Below, piece after piece: positions 53,022 through 61,807 of a stretch of 64,000 nucleotides of DNA. Below the pieces are notes generated by a model. That model did no database searches, was not told where the DNA came from, and was given only the letters and a program-made list of their open reading frames with translations. The position numbers were made by a program, and so were the translations under genes. Origin of the DNA: Marinobacter persicus (lineage in GTDB: Bacteria > Pseudomonadota > Gammaproteobacteria > Pseudomonadales > Oleiphilaceae); the NCBI RefSeq assembly GCF_002934325.1, contig NZ_PTIV01000020.1:1-64000 (forward strand). Reading direction: 5' to 3'. Numbering within the stretch: the stretch's first letter is position 1; the number at the start of each line of letters is the position of its first letter.

Positions 53022-54014
53022 ATGACATCAACCAGCACTACCGAACCTGCTTCGTCCTCCGTGGACGACTTGGCACCGATCTTCAAGGCGAGCGGAGACC
53101 CGCTGCGCTTGGAGATTCTGCGCGTGCTGCGCCGGGACACCTTCGGGGTACTGGAACTGAGCCAGCTGTTTGATATGCGCCAGTCCGGCATGAGCCACCA
53201 TTTAAAGGTGATGCACAAGGCGGGACTGCTGGAGCCGCAGCGCGAAGGCAACGCCATTTTCTATCGCCGGCCGCTGAACCTGAACACCGACAAGCTGACA
53301 GACCTGGCCATCCGCCAGATTTTCGAAACCGTGGACCGGGCGCCGCTGCCCGTTCAGCTGGAAGCCAACATCGAGTCCATCCGGGAACAGCGGGCGGAAC
53401 AATCCCGGGCCTTCTTCGCCCGGCACGCTGAGCAATTTCGGGAACAACAGGAGTTGATCGCAGCTTTCGATCTGTACGCGGAGCCAACCGCCGATCTGAT
53501 CCGCAAGCGTCACGCCCGCGAACACTGGCAGAGCGTGCTGGAAATCGGCCCGGGTGAAGGTGGCTTCCTGCCGGTGTTGGCAGAGCTGTTTGAGCAGGTG
53601 GTCGCGGTGGACAATAGCCAGGACATGCTGGCCAAGGCCTCTGCCACCTGTCAGGCGACAGGGCTGAATAACGTGGGATTGATCGAGGGAGTCACCGACA
53701 CCGTTCTGGCAAACGGCCAAACCTTCGATCTGATCGTCGCCAACATGGTGTTGCACCACGTACCCAGCCCCGCCGACATTTTTCTGGATGCGGCGGCGCT
53801 GATGAATTCTGGTGGCTGCTTCATTGTCAGCGACCTGTGCAGCCACGATCAGGACTGGGCCAAGGACAACTGCGGCGACCTGTGGCTGGGCTTCGAACCC
53901 GAGGAACTGACCGCCTGGGCGGCGGACGCGGGCCTGGAAGCCGGAGAACAACTTTTTATCGGCCTGCGCAACGGCTTTCAGGTGCAGGTCCGGGAATTCT
54001 GGAAACAACAATAG
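53022..54014 (+). CDS. sahR: ArsR-family regulator with SAM-methyltransferase-like domain (SahR-like)
   Basis: A 330-residue two-domain protein. The N-terminal winged helix (about residues 15-95; [40 protein letters not shown]) is an ArsR-type DNA-binding domain without the usual metal-binding cysteines. The C-terminal half is a class I methyltransferase fold with [20 protein letters not shown] (motif I), [14 protein letters not shown] and [20 protein letters not shown]. This matches SahR, which binds S-adenosylhomocysteine and represses methyl-cycle genes in proteobacteria. ATG 53022 has a weak ribosome site. metK follows 29 bases later, and a perfect palindrome lies upstream. Confidence 0.85.
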   Translation: MTSTSTTEPASSSVDDLAPIFKASGDPLRLEILRVLRRDTFGVLELSQLFDMRQSGMSHHLKVMHKAGLLEPQREGNAIFYRRPLNLNTDKLTDLAIRQIFETVDRAPLPVQLEANIESIREQRAEQSRAFFARHAEQFREQQELIAAFDLYAEPTADLIRKRHAREHWQSVLEIGPGEGGFLPVLAELFEQVVAVDNSQDMLAKASATCQATGLNNVGLIEGVTDTVLANGQTFDLIVANMVLHHVPSPADIFLDAAALMNSGGCFIVSDLCSHDQDWAKDNCGDLWLGFEPEELTAWAADAGLEAGEQLFIGLRNGFQVQVREFWKQQ

Positions 54015-54043
54015 ATTGCAAACGCTCAACGAGGAGCAAACCT

Positions 54044-55234
54044 ATGTCTGACTACAGCATTTTTACTTCCGAATCGGTCTCCGAAGGCCATCCGGACAAA
54101 CTGGCTGACCAGATTTCTGACGCGGTTCTGGACGCCATCCTGACCGAAGACAAGCACGCCCGCGTAGCCTGTGAAACCATGGTTAAAACCGGCGTGGCCA
54201 TCGTTGGCGGTGAGATCACCACTAACGCCTGGGTCGACCTGGAAGACCTGGTGCGCGGCGTGATCAAGGACATCGGCTACACCTCCTCAGACGTGGGCTA
54301 CGACGGCGACACTTGCGGCGTGATCAACATCATCGGCAAGCAGTCTGTTGATATTGCCCAGGGCGTTGACCGCCAGAAGCCGGAAGATCAGGGTGCGGGC
54401 GATCAGGGCCTGATGTTCGGCTTTGCCAGCAACGAAACCGACGTACTGATGCCGGCCCCGATCAACTTCTCGCACCGTCTGGTGCAGCGCCAGGCCGAGG
54501 CCCGCAAGAGCGGCCTGCTGCCGTGGCTGCGCCCGGACGCCAAGAGCCAGGTCACCTGCCGCTATGAAAACGGCAAGGTTGCAGGCATCGACGCGGTGGT
54601 ACTGTCCACCCAGCACGACGAAGACGTGACCCAGGAAGACCTGAAAGAAGCGGTGATGGAGCTGATCGTCAAGCACGCCCTGCCGGCCGAACTGCTGCAC
54701 AAGGACACCCAGTTCCACATCAACCCGACCGGCAAGTTCGTGATCGGCGGCCCCGTTGGCGATTGTGGCCTGACCGGCCGCAAGATCATCGTCGACACCT
54801 ACGGCGGCATGGCGCGCCACGGTGGCGGCGCGTTCTCCGGCAAGGACCCGTCCAAGGTGGACCGTTCCGCGGCCTACGCCGGCCGCTACGTGGCCAAGAA
54901 CATCGTCGCCGCCGGTCTGGCCGACAAGTGCGAAATCCAGGTGTCCTACGCCATCGGCGTGGCCCAGCCCACCTCGATTTCCCTGAATACCTTCGGCACC
55001 GGCAAGATCAGCGACGAGAAAATCGTCCAATTGGTTCGCGACAACTTCGACCTGCGCCCGTACGCGATCACCAACATGCTCGACCTGCTGCACCCGATGT
55101 ACCGTCAGACTGCGGCCTACGGCCACTTCGGCCGTGACCCGTTCGAGATGACCGTGGGTAACGACACCTTTACCGCGTTCCCATGGGAAAAGACGGATCG
55201 CGCGGCCGCGCTGAAAGACGCTGCTGGAGTTTGA
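54044..55234 (+). CDS. metK: S-adenosylmethionine synthetase
   Basis: A 396-residue enzyme making SAM from methionine and ATP. The start [20 protein letters not shown], the methionine-loop hexapeptide region [12 protein letters not shown], the P-loop-like [20 protein letters not shown] and the C-terminal [19 protein letters not shown] are all intact. AGGAG precedes ATG 54044. It is second in the operon after sahR. A 512-base spacer with two foldback elements separates it from ahcY. Confidence 0.98.
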   Translation: MSDYSIFTSESVSEGHPDKLADQISDAVLDAILTEDKHARVACETMVKTGVAIVGGEITTNAWVDLEDLVRGVIKDIGYTSSDVGYDGDTCGVINIIGKQSVDIAQGVDRQKPEDQGAGDQGLMFGFASNETDVLMPAPINFSHRLVQRQAEARKSGLLPWLRPDAKSQVTCRYENGKVAGIDAVVLSTQHDEDVTQEDLKEAVMELIVKHALPAELLHKDTQFHINPTGKFVIGGPVGDCGLTGRKIIVDTYGGMARHGGGAFSGKDPSKVDRSAAYAGRYVAKNIVAAGLADKCEIQVSYAIGVAQPTSISLNTFGTGKISDEKIVQLVRDNFDLRPYAITNMLDLLHPMYRQTAAYGHFGRDPFEMTVGNDTFTAFPWEKTDRAAALKDAAGV

Positions 55235-55275
55235 CTCTGGCCCGGCCCGCTACCTTTATGGAGGGTAGCGGCGCC

Positions 55276-55369
55276 GAGGTAAGTCTTTCGGGGACACGCT
55301 ACAAGCACATCCATGTGCGCTTGTTTCGGGCCGTCCATGGCCCTCAACAGTCCCCAAAAGACTTACCTC
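55276..55369. repeat. Intergenic foldback element E (short form)
   Basis: Arms of 20 bases (55276-55295 with 55350-55369, one mismatch) enclose a core carrying GCACATCCATGTGC and GGGCCGTCCATGGCCC, the same core as element C. Its outer arms differ from every other copy. It lies 41 bases after the metK stop, in opposite orientation to element D in the same spacer. Confidence 0.85.
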
Positions 55370-55376
55370 ACCACCG

Positions 55377-55490
55377 CTTCAGAACAAGTGGTGAGGGCTT
55401 ATCGAATTAAAAACAGCCGTCGATTTAAGTAACAAGGCTACATCAAGTATTCCGGCGTACCGGAGATGGCAAGCGCCAACAGTTTGAATG
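55377..55490. other. Spacer between foldback elements E and D
   Basis: These bases lie between the two foldback elements in the metK-ahcY gap. I see no ORF, no SahR-type ATATCAA palindrome and no SAH-riboswitch-like conserved core. A promoter for ahcY could be here, since the stretch around 55400-55435 is AT-rich, but no good pair of boxes stands out. Confidence 0.3.
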
Positions 55491-55491
55491 A

Positions 55492-55676
55492 GGAGATGGG
55501 GAACGTCTTTCGCGGAATTTCGAAGGCCATGGATGGCCTGAGAGAAGCGCACAGGGGTGAGGCAAGCGTTTATGAAGCGGAGCTTCATGCGCAGCCGAAC
55601 GACAGCAATCTATGATTGCTGGCCGGACCCCGAAGGGGTGCTTGTAGCGGTTCCGCGAAAGACGTTCCCCATCTCC
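55492..55676. repeat. Intergenic foldback element D (long form)
   Basis: A perfect 26-bp inverted repeat (55492-55517 with 55651-55676) encloses a core with AGGCCAT/ATGGCCT, ATGAAGC/GCTTCAT, CAGCAATC/GATTGCTG and ACCCC/GGGGT stems. The core is nearly the same as in element A, but the last small stem differs by paired changes (ACCCGC/GCGGGT in A). It ends 70 bases before the ahcY start, so it would form part of the ahcY leader. Confidence 0.9.
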
Positions 55677-55746
55677 GCCGACACCCATACAAGCGGTACC
55701 CAAAACTGGTTCCGGGACCGCAGAAAAAGGCTAACAGGAGAACACC

Positions 55747-57129
55747 ATGAGCACTCCGAACAACTTCGACGACTACAAAGTCCGCGATATCGAACTCGCC
55801 GACTGGGGCCGCAAGGAAATCAAGATTGCCGAGGGCGAAATGCCGGCCCTGATGGCCCTGCGCGAGAAGTACAAGGCCGAGCAGCCGCTGAAAGGCGCCA
55901 ACATCATGGGCTGCATCCACATGACCATCCAGACCGCCGTGCTGATCGAAACCTTGATTGAGCTGGGCGCGAGCGTTCGCTGGTCTTCGTGCAACATCTT
56001 CTCCACCCAGGACCAGGCGGCCGCCGCCATCGCCGCCCAGGGCATTCCCGTGTTTGCCTGGAAAGGTGAGACCGAAGAAGAGTACGAATGGTGCCTGCAC
56101 AAGACTGTCGGCGCGGATGTGGACGGCTGGGAGCCGAACATGATCCTGGACGACGGCGGCGACCTGACCGAGCTGCTGCACAACGAATACCCGGCCATCC
56201 TGAACAACTGCCACGGCGTGACCGAAGAGACCACCACCGGCGTGCACCGCCTGCAGGAAATGCTGCGCGATGCCACCCTGAAGGTGCCGGCCATCAACGT
56301 GAATGACTCAGTCACCAAGTCCAAGAACGACAACAAGTATGGTTGTCGCCACAGCCTGAACGACGCCATCAAGCGTGCCACCGACCACCTGATGTCCGGC
56401 AAGAAGGCCCTGGTGATTGGTTACGGTGACGTAGGCAAGGGCTCTGCCCTGTCCCTGCGCCAGGAAGGCATGATCGTGAAGGTCACCGAAGCTGACCCGA
56501 TCTGCGCCATGCAGGCTTGCATGGACGGCTTTGAAGTCGTGTCCCCGTATATTGACGGTATCAACACCGGCACCGAACAGGGCATCAACACCGAGCTGCT
56601 GGGCAGCACCGATCTGCTGGTGACCACCACCGGTAACGTGAACGTGTGCGACGCCAACATGCTCAAAGCCCTGAAGAGCGGCGCCGTGGTGTGCAACATC
56701 GGTCACTTCGACAATGAAATCGACACCGCCTTCATGCGCAAGAACTGGGAGTGGGACGAGGTCAAGCCGCAGGTCCACGTGATCTACCGTGACAAGGCCG
56801 CCAACGACCACCTGATCCTGCTGTCCGAAGGCCGCCTGGTGAACCTGGGCAACGCCACGGGTCACCCGTCCCGCATCATGGACGGTTCCTTTGCCAACCA
56901 GGTGCTGGCGCAGATGTACCTGTTCGAGCGCAAGTTCGGCGACCTGCCGGAAGATTCCAAGGCCAAGGGCGTTTACGTCCAGGTGCTGCCCAAGCAGCTG
57001 GACGAAGAAGTGGCCCGGGCCATGGTCGAGGGCTTTGGTGGCGTGATCACCAAGATGACCCCGGAGCAGGCGCAATACATCGGCGTGCCGGTCGAAGGCC
57101 CGTACAAGCCGGAAACCTACAGGTACTAA
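55747..57129 (+). CDS. ahcY: Adenosylhomocysteinase
   Basis: A 460-residue NAD-dependent hydrolase that splits S-adenosylhomocysteine into adenosine and homocysteine. The N-terminal [20 protein letters not shown], the catalytic region [34 protein letters not shown] and the NAD-binding loop [20 protein letters not shown] are intact, as is the C-terminal YKPETYRY. It belongs to the longer bacterial form with the insert near residues 150-190. AGGAGAACACC precedes ATG 55747. metF follows after 12 bases. Confidence 0.98.
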   Translation: MSTPNNFDDYKVRDIELADWGRKEIKIAEGEMPALMALREKYKAEQPLKGANIMGCIHMTIQTAVLIETLIELGASVRWSSCNIFSTQDQAAAAIAAQGIPVFAWKGETEEEYEWCLHKTVGADVDGWEPNMILDDGGDLTELLHNEYPAILNNCHGVTEETTTGVHRLQEMLRDATLKVPAINVNDSVTKSKNDNKYGCRHSLNDAIKRATDHLMSGKKALVIGYGDVGKGSALSLRQEGMIVKVTEADPICAMQACMDGFEVVSPYIDGINTGTEQGINTELLGSTDLLVTTTGNVNVCDANMLKALKSGAVVCNIGHFDNEIDTAFMRKNWEWDEVKPQVHVIYRDKAANDHLILLSEGRLVNLGNATGHPSRIMDGSFANQVLAQMYLFERKFGDLPEDSKAKGVYVQVLPKQLDEEVARAMVEGFGGVITKMTPEQAQYIGVPVEGPYKPETYRY

Positions 57130-57141
57130 ACGGAAGCACCC

Positions 57142-58011
57142 ATGGAATCCCAGAAGCAATTCAAGCGCCGCTTCAGCTTCGAATTCTTCCCGCCCAAGAC
57201 GGACAAGGGGCGGGAGAAGCTGCAGAACGTGCGCAATCAACTGGCCGAGGTGAACCCGGATTTCTTTTCGGTCACCTTCGGCGCGGGCGGCTCCACCCGG
57301 GACCGCACCATCGAGACCGTACTGAGCCTGCACAGGCAGGGCATTTCCACGGCGCCGCACCTGTCCTGCGTGGGTGGCACCCGCCAGGAAATCGGCGAAC
57401 TGCTGGATCTGTATAAAGAGAACGGCATCAACCGGATCGTCGCCCTGCGGGGCGACATGCCCTCGGGCATGGGCGCCTCCGGTGAGTTGCGCTACGCCAA
57501 CGAGCTGGTGGAATTCATCCGGGAACACAGCGGCGATCACTTCAACCTGGAAGTGGCCGCCTACCCGGAATTCCATCCCCAGGCCCGCAGCGCCGAGGAT
57601 GACCTGAAGAACTTCGCGCGCAAAGTACAGGCCGGCGCCAACAGTGCCATCACCCAGTACTTTTTCAATGCCGACAGCTACTTCTACTTCATCGACCGGC
57701 TGGAGAAGATGGGTGTCACCATTCCGGTGGTGCCGGGCATCATGCCCATCGTCAACTTCTCCAACCTGGTGCGTTTCTCCGACATGTGCGGGGCGGAAAT
57801 CCCCCGCTGGATCCGCAAGCAACTGGAAGCCTACGGCGACGACAGCGAGAGCATCCGCCAGTTCGGGGAGGAAGTCGTTACCCGCATGTGTGAAAAGTTG
57901 CTGGCCGCCGGTGCGCCGGGCCTGCACTTCTACACACTGAACCAGGCCCAACCCAGCCTTTCCATCTGGGAAAACCTGGGCATCAGTGATCGGGAAAAAA
58001 TCGCCTTCTAA
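57142..58011 (+). CDS. metF: Methylenetetrahydrofolate reductase
   Basis: A 289-residue FAD-dependent reductase of the TIM-barrel family making 5-methyl-tetrahydrofolate for methionine synthesis. FSFEFFPPKTDKGREKL, VTFGAGGSTRDRTIETV, PHLSCVGGTRQEIGELLDLY and IVALRGDMPSG are diagnostic, and the C-terminal FYTLNQAQPSLSIWENLGI closes the substrate site. It completes the operon sahR-metK-ahcY-metF, covering SAM synthesis, recycling of its product and remethylation. Confidence 0.98.
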   Translation: MESQKQFKRRFSFEFFPPKTDKGREKLQNVRNQLAEVNPDFFSVTFGAGGSTRDRTIETVLSLHRQGISTAPHLSCVGGTRQEIGELLDLYKENGINRIVALRGDMPSGMGASGELRYANELVEFIREHSGDHFNLEVAAYPEFHPQARSAEDDLKNFARKVQAGANSAITQYFFNADSYFYFIDRLEKMGVTIPVVPGIMPIVNFSNLVRFSDMCGAEIPRWIRKQLEAYGDDSESIRQFGEEVVTRMCEKLLAAGAPGLHFYTLNQAQPSLSIWENLGISDREKIAF

Positions 58012-58034
58012 GCATGCCCTTACTCCCTCTCCCT

Positions 58035-58061
58035 GGCCTTCTCCCGCCAGCGGGGAGGGCC
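58035..58061 (+). terminator. Candidate terminator hairpin after metF
   Basis: A 10-bp stem with two G-U pairs (58035-58044 with 58052-58061) around a GC-rich loop lies 24 bases after the metF stop. No T run follows, so confidence is limited. The remaining bases to the next gene (58062-58248) contain an AT-richer stretch around 58090-58160 that probably includes the ABC-transporter promoter. Confidence 0.4.
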
Positions 58062-58248
58062 TCGCTCCCGAAACCCCTCCCGCCCCCTCTTCTCTAACCT
58101 GCTGATTTACTGCAAATCCATTACAACTAGTCTAAGGTATAAGTGTTGCAATCCAATCAACACGTTCCGTATGGCTGGACAACGTGATCCGTTGCCGTCA
58201 TGGCCGCTTCGTCGGCAAGCGGAGCCCATAAAGAAGAAAGGAGCACAC

Positions 58249-59007
58249 ATGAGCACGAAATGGCTTAAAACACTGGGCGCCGGTCTGGCACTGTCTGTTG
58301 CCACCACCGCGGTCAGCGCAGAAACCCTGAAGGTGGTCACCGACCCCAGCTTCGTTCCCTTCGAAATGATGGACCAGGAAACCGGCGAAATGATCGGTTT
58401 CGACATGGAAATCATTGCCGAGGTTGCGGCGCGCGCAGGTTTCGATTACGACCTGCAGACCATGGACTTCAACGGCATTATCCCGGCTCTTCAGACCGGT
58501 AACGTGGATGTTGCGATTGCTGGCATCACCATTACCGAAGAGCGGGAGCAAATCGTCGATTTCTCCGATCCGTACTACAACTCCGGTCTGCGCATTCTGG
58601 TGCGTGAAGGCAGCGACATGGACGAGCTGAGCGACCTGGAGGGCAAGAAAGTCGGTACCAAGATTGGCAGTACCTCCTACGACTACCTGATGGCTAACCT
58701 GGAAGACGACGACGGCGTAACTCCCTACCCGGGCAGCTCCGACATGTACATGGCCCTGATGTCTGGCGCCGTGGATGCTGTCTTCTATGACGCTCCCAAC
58801 GTGGGCTACTTTGCCCGTACCAAAGGCGAAGGCAAAGTCACCACCGTTGGCAAGCTGTACGAAGGCCAGCAGTATGGCATCGCCCTGGTTGATGGCAGCA
58901 AGTGGGTTGAGGAAGTCAACGATGCACTGGCATCCATTAAGGAAGATGGCACCTATAAAATGATCTACGAGAAGTGGTTCGGCCCCATGCCTGAAGACGG
59001 CATGTAA
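58249..59007 (+). CDS. Polar amino-acid ABC transporter substrate-binding protein (GlnH-like)
   Basis: A 252-residue periplasmic protein with a Sec signal peptide (WLKTLGAGLALSVATTAVSA, cleavage near residue 24). The type II binding fold shows LKVVTDPSFVPFEMMDQETG, MIGFDMEIIAEVAARAGF, the ligand-binding DVAIAGITITEEREQIVDFS and the hinge/arginine region RILVREGSD. It resembles glutamine/polar amino-acid receptors; the exact substrate is not certain. ATG 58249 has AAAGGAG upstream. A strong terminator-like hairpin after its stop would make it more abundant than the permease. Confidence 0.93.
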   Translation: MSTKWLKTLGAGLALSVATTAVSAETLKVVTDPSFVPFEMMDQETGEMIGFDMEIIAEVAARAGFDYDLQTMDFNGIIPALQTGNVDVAIAGITITEEREQIVDFSDPYYNSGLRILVREGSDMDELSDLEGKKVGTKIGSTSYDYLMANLEDDDGVTPYPGSSDMYMALMSGAVDAVFYDAPNVGYFARTKGEGKVTTVGKLYEGQQYGIALVDGSKWVEEVNDALASIKEDGTYKMIYEKWFGPMPEDGM

Positions 59008-59026
59008 CACCGAGCCCATGTTCAAT

Positions 59027-59053
59027 GCCGGGGCGCCCGCCCCGGCGGTTTTT
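59027..59053 (+). terminator. Rho-independent terminator/attenuator between receptor and permease genes
   Basis: A 9-bp GC-rich perfect stem, GCCGGGGCG with CGCCCCGGC (59027-59035 with 59038-59046), is followed by GG and then TTTTT. This is the only textbook intrinsic terminator in the window. It lies inside a three-gene transporter operon, so it probably acts as a leaky attenuator that sets receptor excess over the membrane parts. Confidence 0.8.
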
Positions 59054-59119
59054 GACATTCAGGAGCCTTTGATCAATCACAAATCAGAGGCCCCTTAACC
59101 TCCTGCGGAGGCACTGCCT

Positions 59120-59791
59120 GTGGAATTCCAGTTTCAGTTTGACTGGCAAGCAGCCATCGACTCGATCCCCTATCTCGCCAAAGGGATCCCCTACACCCTG
59201 TTGATCTCTTTCGGCGGCCTGCTCATTGGCTTTGTGCTGGGCATCATCTTCGGCCTGCTGAGCATCAACAAGAACCGGTTCCTGCGTTGGCCGGCAACCG
59301 CGTACATCGAAATTTTCCGGGGCACCCCTATCCTGGTTCAGGTGCTCTTTATCTTCTACGGCCTGCCCGACCTCATCGGCGGCCCGATCGATCCTCTGAC
59401 CGCTGGTATTGCGGCTATTGCGTTAAACTCCGGCGCCTACATTTCCGAAGTGGTGCGCGGCGGCGTGCAATCCATTGACAAAGGCCAGACCGAAGCCGGC
59501 CTGTCCCTGGGCCTGTCCCGGACCCAGACCTTCTGGTCCATCATCTGGCCCCAGGCATTCCGGCGCATGATTCCACCACTGGGTAACCAGGCCATTGTCA
59601 GTATCAAGGACACTTCCCTGTTCTCGGTGATTGGCGTGGGCGAACTGGTTCGCCAGGGCCAGGTGTACATTGCCAACACGTTCACCGCCTTCGAGGTCTA
59701 CTTCGTGGTGGCCATCATGTACCTGGCGATCACGCTGTCCCTGTCTCTGGTTCTGCGACTGCTTGAGCGTCGCGGCGTAGCCTCTGTCTGA
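59120..59791 (+). CDS. Polar amino-acid ABC transporter permease
   Basis: A 223-residue inner-membrane permease with about five transmembrane helices, of the HisM/GlnP family. The N-terminal [20 protein letters not shown] and [20 protein letters not shown] are typical. The coupling EAA loop is [20 protein letters not shown] followed by [13 protein letters not shown]. It starts at GTG 59120 with GGAGG eight bases upstream. Only one permease gene is present, so it probably works as a homodimer. Confidence 0.95.
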   Translation: MEFQFQFDWQAAIDSIPYLAKGIPYTLLISFGGLLIGFVLGIIFGLLSINKNRFLRWPATAYIEIFRGTPILVQVLFIFYGLPDLIGGPIDPLTAGIAAIALNSGAYISEVVRGGVQSIDKGQTEAGLSLGLSRTQTFWSIIWPQAFRRMIPPLGNQAIVSIKDTSLFSVIGVGELVRQGQVYIANTFTAFEVYFVVAIMYLAITLSLSLVLRLLERRGVASV

Positions 59792-59804
59792 AGGAACTCG
59801 ATCC

Positions 59805-60551
59805 ATGACTCAGATTGTAAAAATGAAGGGCATGAACAAGTACTTCGGCAAGCTGCATGTCCTCAAGAACATTGACCTGACGGTTGAACAAGGTGAAGTA
59901 GTGGTGATTATCGGCGCCAGTGGCTCCGGTAAATCCACCCTGATCCGCTGCGTTAACGGCCTGGAAGAATTCGAATCCGGCTCCGTGGAAGTCGACAGTC
60001 ATCCATTGGCACCCAAGGGTGGTAACCAGAAAGCACTGACCGAGATCCGCAAGGAAGTGGGCATGGTGTTCCAGCAGTTCAACCTGTTCCCGCACCTGAC
60101 CGTGCGCAAGAACATCATGCTGGCCCCCATGAAGGTGAAGGATGCCTCCCAGGTGGTGGCCAACGCTACGGCCGAGCGTCTGTTGAACCGGGTGGGTATC
60201 GGCAACCAGGCCGACAAATACCCCAGCCAGCTCTCCGGGGGCCAGCAACAGCGTGTGGCGATTGCCCGCGCTCTGGCGATGGAGCCGCGGCTGATGCTGT
60301 TTGACGAGCCCACCTCGGCCCTGGACCCGGAAATGATCGGTGAAGTACTGGATGTCATGCGGGAACTGGCCAAGGAAGGGATGACCATGATGGTGGTGAC
60401 CCACGAGATGGGCTTCGCCCGGGAAGTGGCGGACCGGGTCATCTACATCCACGAAGGCCAGATTGTGGAGGAAGGCAAGCCCCACGATGTCTTCGACAAC
60501 CCGCAAAACGAACGCACCCAGTCGTTCCTGTCACGGGTTCTGGCGCACTGA
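59805..60551 (+). CDS. Polar amino-acid ABC transporter ATP-binding protein (GlnQ-like)
   Basis: A 248-residue ABC ATPase. Walker [11 protein letters not shown]-loop [15 protein letters not shown], signature [15 protein letters not shown], Walker [13 protein letters not shown] and switch histidine VVTHEMGFA are all intact. It belongs to the polar amino-acid group by its [12 protein letters not shown] and [15 protein letters not shown] segments. It ends the transporter operon; a hairpin follows. Confidence 0.97.
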   Translation: MTQIVKMKGMNKYFGKLHVLKNIDLTVEQGEVVVIIGASGSGKSTLIRCVNGLEEFESGSVEVDSHPLAPKGGNQKALTEIRKEVGMVFQQFNLFPHLTVRKNIMLAPMKVKDASQVVANATAERLLNRVGIGNQADKYPSQLSGGQQQRVAIARALAMEPRLMLFDEPTSALDPEMIGEVLDVMRELAKEGMTMMVVTHEMGFAREVADRVIYIHEGQIVEEGKPHDVFDNPQNERTQSFLSRVLAH

Positions 60552-60557
60552 AACTGC

Positions 60558-60589
60558 GGTGGACAGCTCAGGATTCCGGGCTGTCCACC
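60558..60589. terminator. Convergent terminator hairpin
   Basis: A 10-bp perfect stem, GGTGGACAGC with GCTGTCCACC, around a 12-base loop starts six bases after the ATPase stop and overlaps the 3' end of the opposing channel gene. Confidence 0.65.
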
Positions 60590-61626
60590 AGCCGGGCCCG
60601 TACGCGAGGCAATTGAGCCGGGTAGTGGTCCCGGATAAACGCAATCAACCCCTCCCGAACCTTGCAGCGCAAATCCCAGTTACGGGTAGAGTCCGACGCG
60701 CTCATCAGAAAACGTACCTGCATAGCCTGGTCACTGGCATCGGTTACCTGAACCGTCGCCAACTGGCCATCCCAGAGGTTTGATTCTGCCAGTAGCCGCT
60801 TGAACTCTTCGCGCAGCGGTTCGATCGGCATGGTGTAATCCACCCAGATAAACACGGGCCCCAGCAGTTCCGAGTTATTCCTGGACCAGTTCTGGAAGGG
60901 ATTCTCGATAAACCACTGCAGGGGAATCACCAGGCGCCGTAAATCCCAGACCCGGACCACCACGTAGGTGGCTGTGACTTCCTCCACCCAGCACCACTCG
61001 CCCTGCACGTGCAGCACATCATCAATGCGGAAAGGCTGGGTCAGGGCAATCTGCATCCCAGCCAGCAAATTGCTCAGCACCGGGCGCGCCGCAAAACCCA
61101 GTACCAGGCCACCCACACCAGCCGAGGCCAGCACGCTGGCTCCCATGTGCTGCACCGACTCGAAAGTCATCAGCGCCGCGCCGAAACCAATAATCACAAT
61201 CAGGATATTCAGAGCCCGCACCAGAAAGCGGGTCTGGGTTTCCACTTTGCGTGCCCGCTTCCACTGCCCCTCCAACACTGGATTCAGGGCAACAATCACC
61301 TCGCCAATGGCCGAGGTCAACCGCACCGACGCCCAGGTCAGGGAAAGCACCAGCAGCAGGGCGGTCACGTGCTGAATGGCGGGCATCAGCGGCAGGTCCG
61401 CTGGCGCCGCCTTGAGAGCACCGGTCAGGGCCAGCAGACAACAGACCACCCCAAGGGCTCGGGCTGCGGCGTCCAGGAACAGACGAATCACCGCCCTGGA
61501 GCTGGAGAAATGGCGAAAAACCGCGAGGGCCAGCCGATAAACGGCGTAGGTTGCCATCACCGTCAAAATGGCCGACAACCCTGGCCAGAGCCAGCTCTGT
61601 AGGCCGGTCTGCAACGATTCCAACAT
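60568..61626 (-). CDS. MscS-family mechanosensitive ion channel
   Basis: A 352-residue inner-membrane channel of the small-conductance family. Three or more N-terminal helices lead to the pore-lining segment VGGLVLGFAARPVLSNLLAG, which has the alternating glycine/alanine packing of MscS TM3. The cytoplasmic beta domain follows with QPFRIDDVLHVQGEWCWVEE and VVRVWDLRRLVIPLQWFIEN. ATG 61626 has GGAGG just upstream. It would relieve turgor on osmotic downshock; no special regulation is visible. Confidence 0.9.
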   Translation of the reverse strand: MLESLQTGLQSWLWPGLSAILTVMATYAVYRLALAVFRHFSSSRAVIRLFLDAAARALGVVCCLLALTGALKAAPADLPLMPAIQHVTALLLVLSLTWASVRLTSAIGEVIVALNPVLEGQWKRARKVETQTRFLVRALNILIVIIGFGAALMTFESVQHMGASVLASAGVGGLVLGFAARPVLSNLLAGMQIALTQPFRIDDVLHVQGEWCWVEEVTATYVVVRVWDLRRLVIPLQWFIENPFQNWSRNNSELLGPVFIWVDYTMPIEPLREEFKRLLAESNLWDGQLATVQVTDASDQAMQVRFLMSASDSTRNWDLRCKVREGLIAFIRDHYPAQLPRVRARLVDSPES

Positions 61627-61807
61627 GTGCCCTCCCGAGCGCCCCAATGATTTTAACCGGGAGCATAGCGGGGGATTACCTCATTGTCAGGGGGTTACGC
61701 CAACTTCGGCATCAATCCTGGTGTAACCTGAGAAGCTCACACTGAACCACGAGACTCACTGGCAACGTATTTACAGCATCGAAACAACACAAAGGACTTG
61801 ATTGACC

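Noticed and set aside
37067-55676. CRISPR array or typical MITE/insertion sequence
   Set aside because: Copies are dispersed rather than regularly spaced, carry no transposase, lack conserved terminal repeats and show no obvious target-site duplications by eye.
55235-55746. S-adenosylhomocysteine riboswitch before ahcY
   Set aside because: The known conserved core of that riboswitch is not present; the structured sequence is explained by foldback elements E and D, and an ArsR/SahR-type regulator precedes the operon.
56308-57951. 547-codon minus-strand ORF antisense to ahcY and metF
   Set aside because: It lies entirely opposite two certain genes in GC-rich DNA and its composition (runs of valine, histidine, glycine and alanine) is typical of an antisense shadow.
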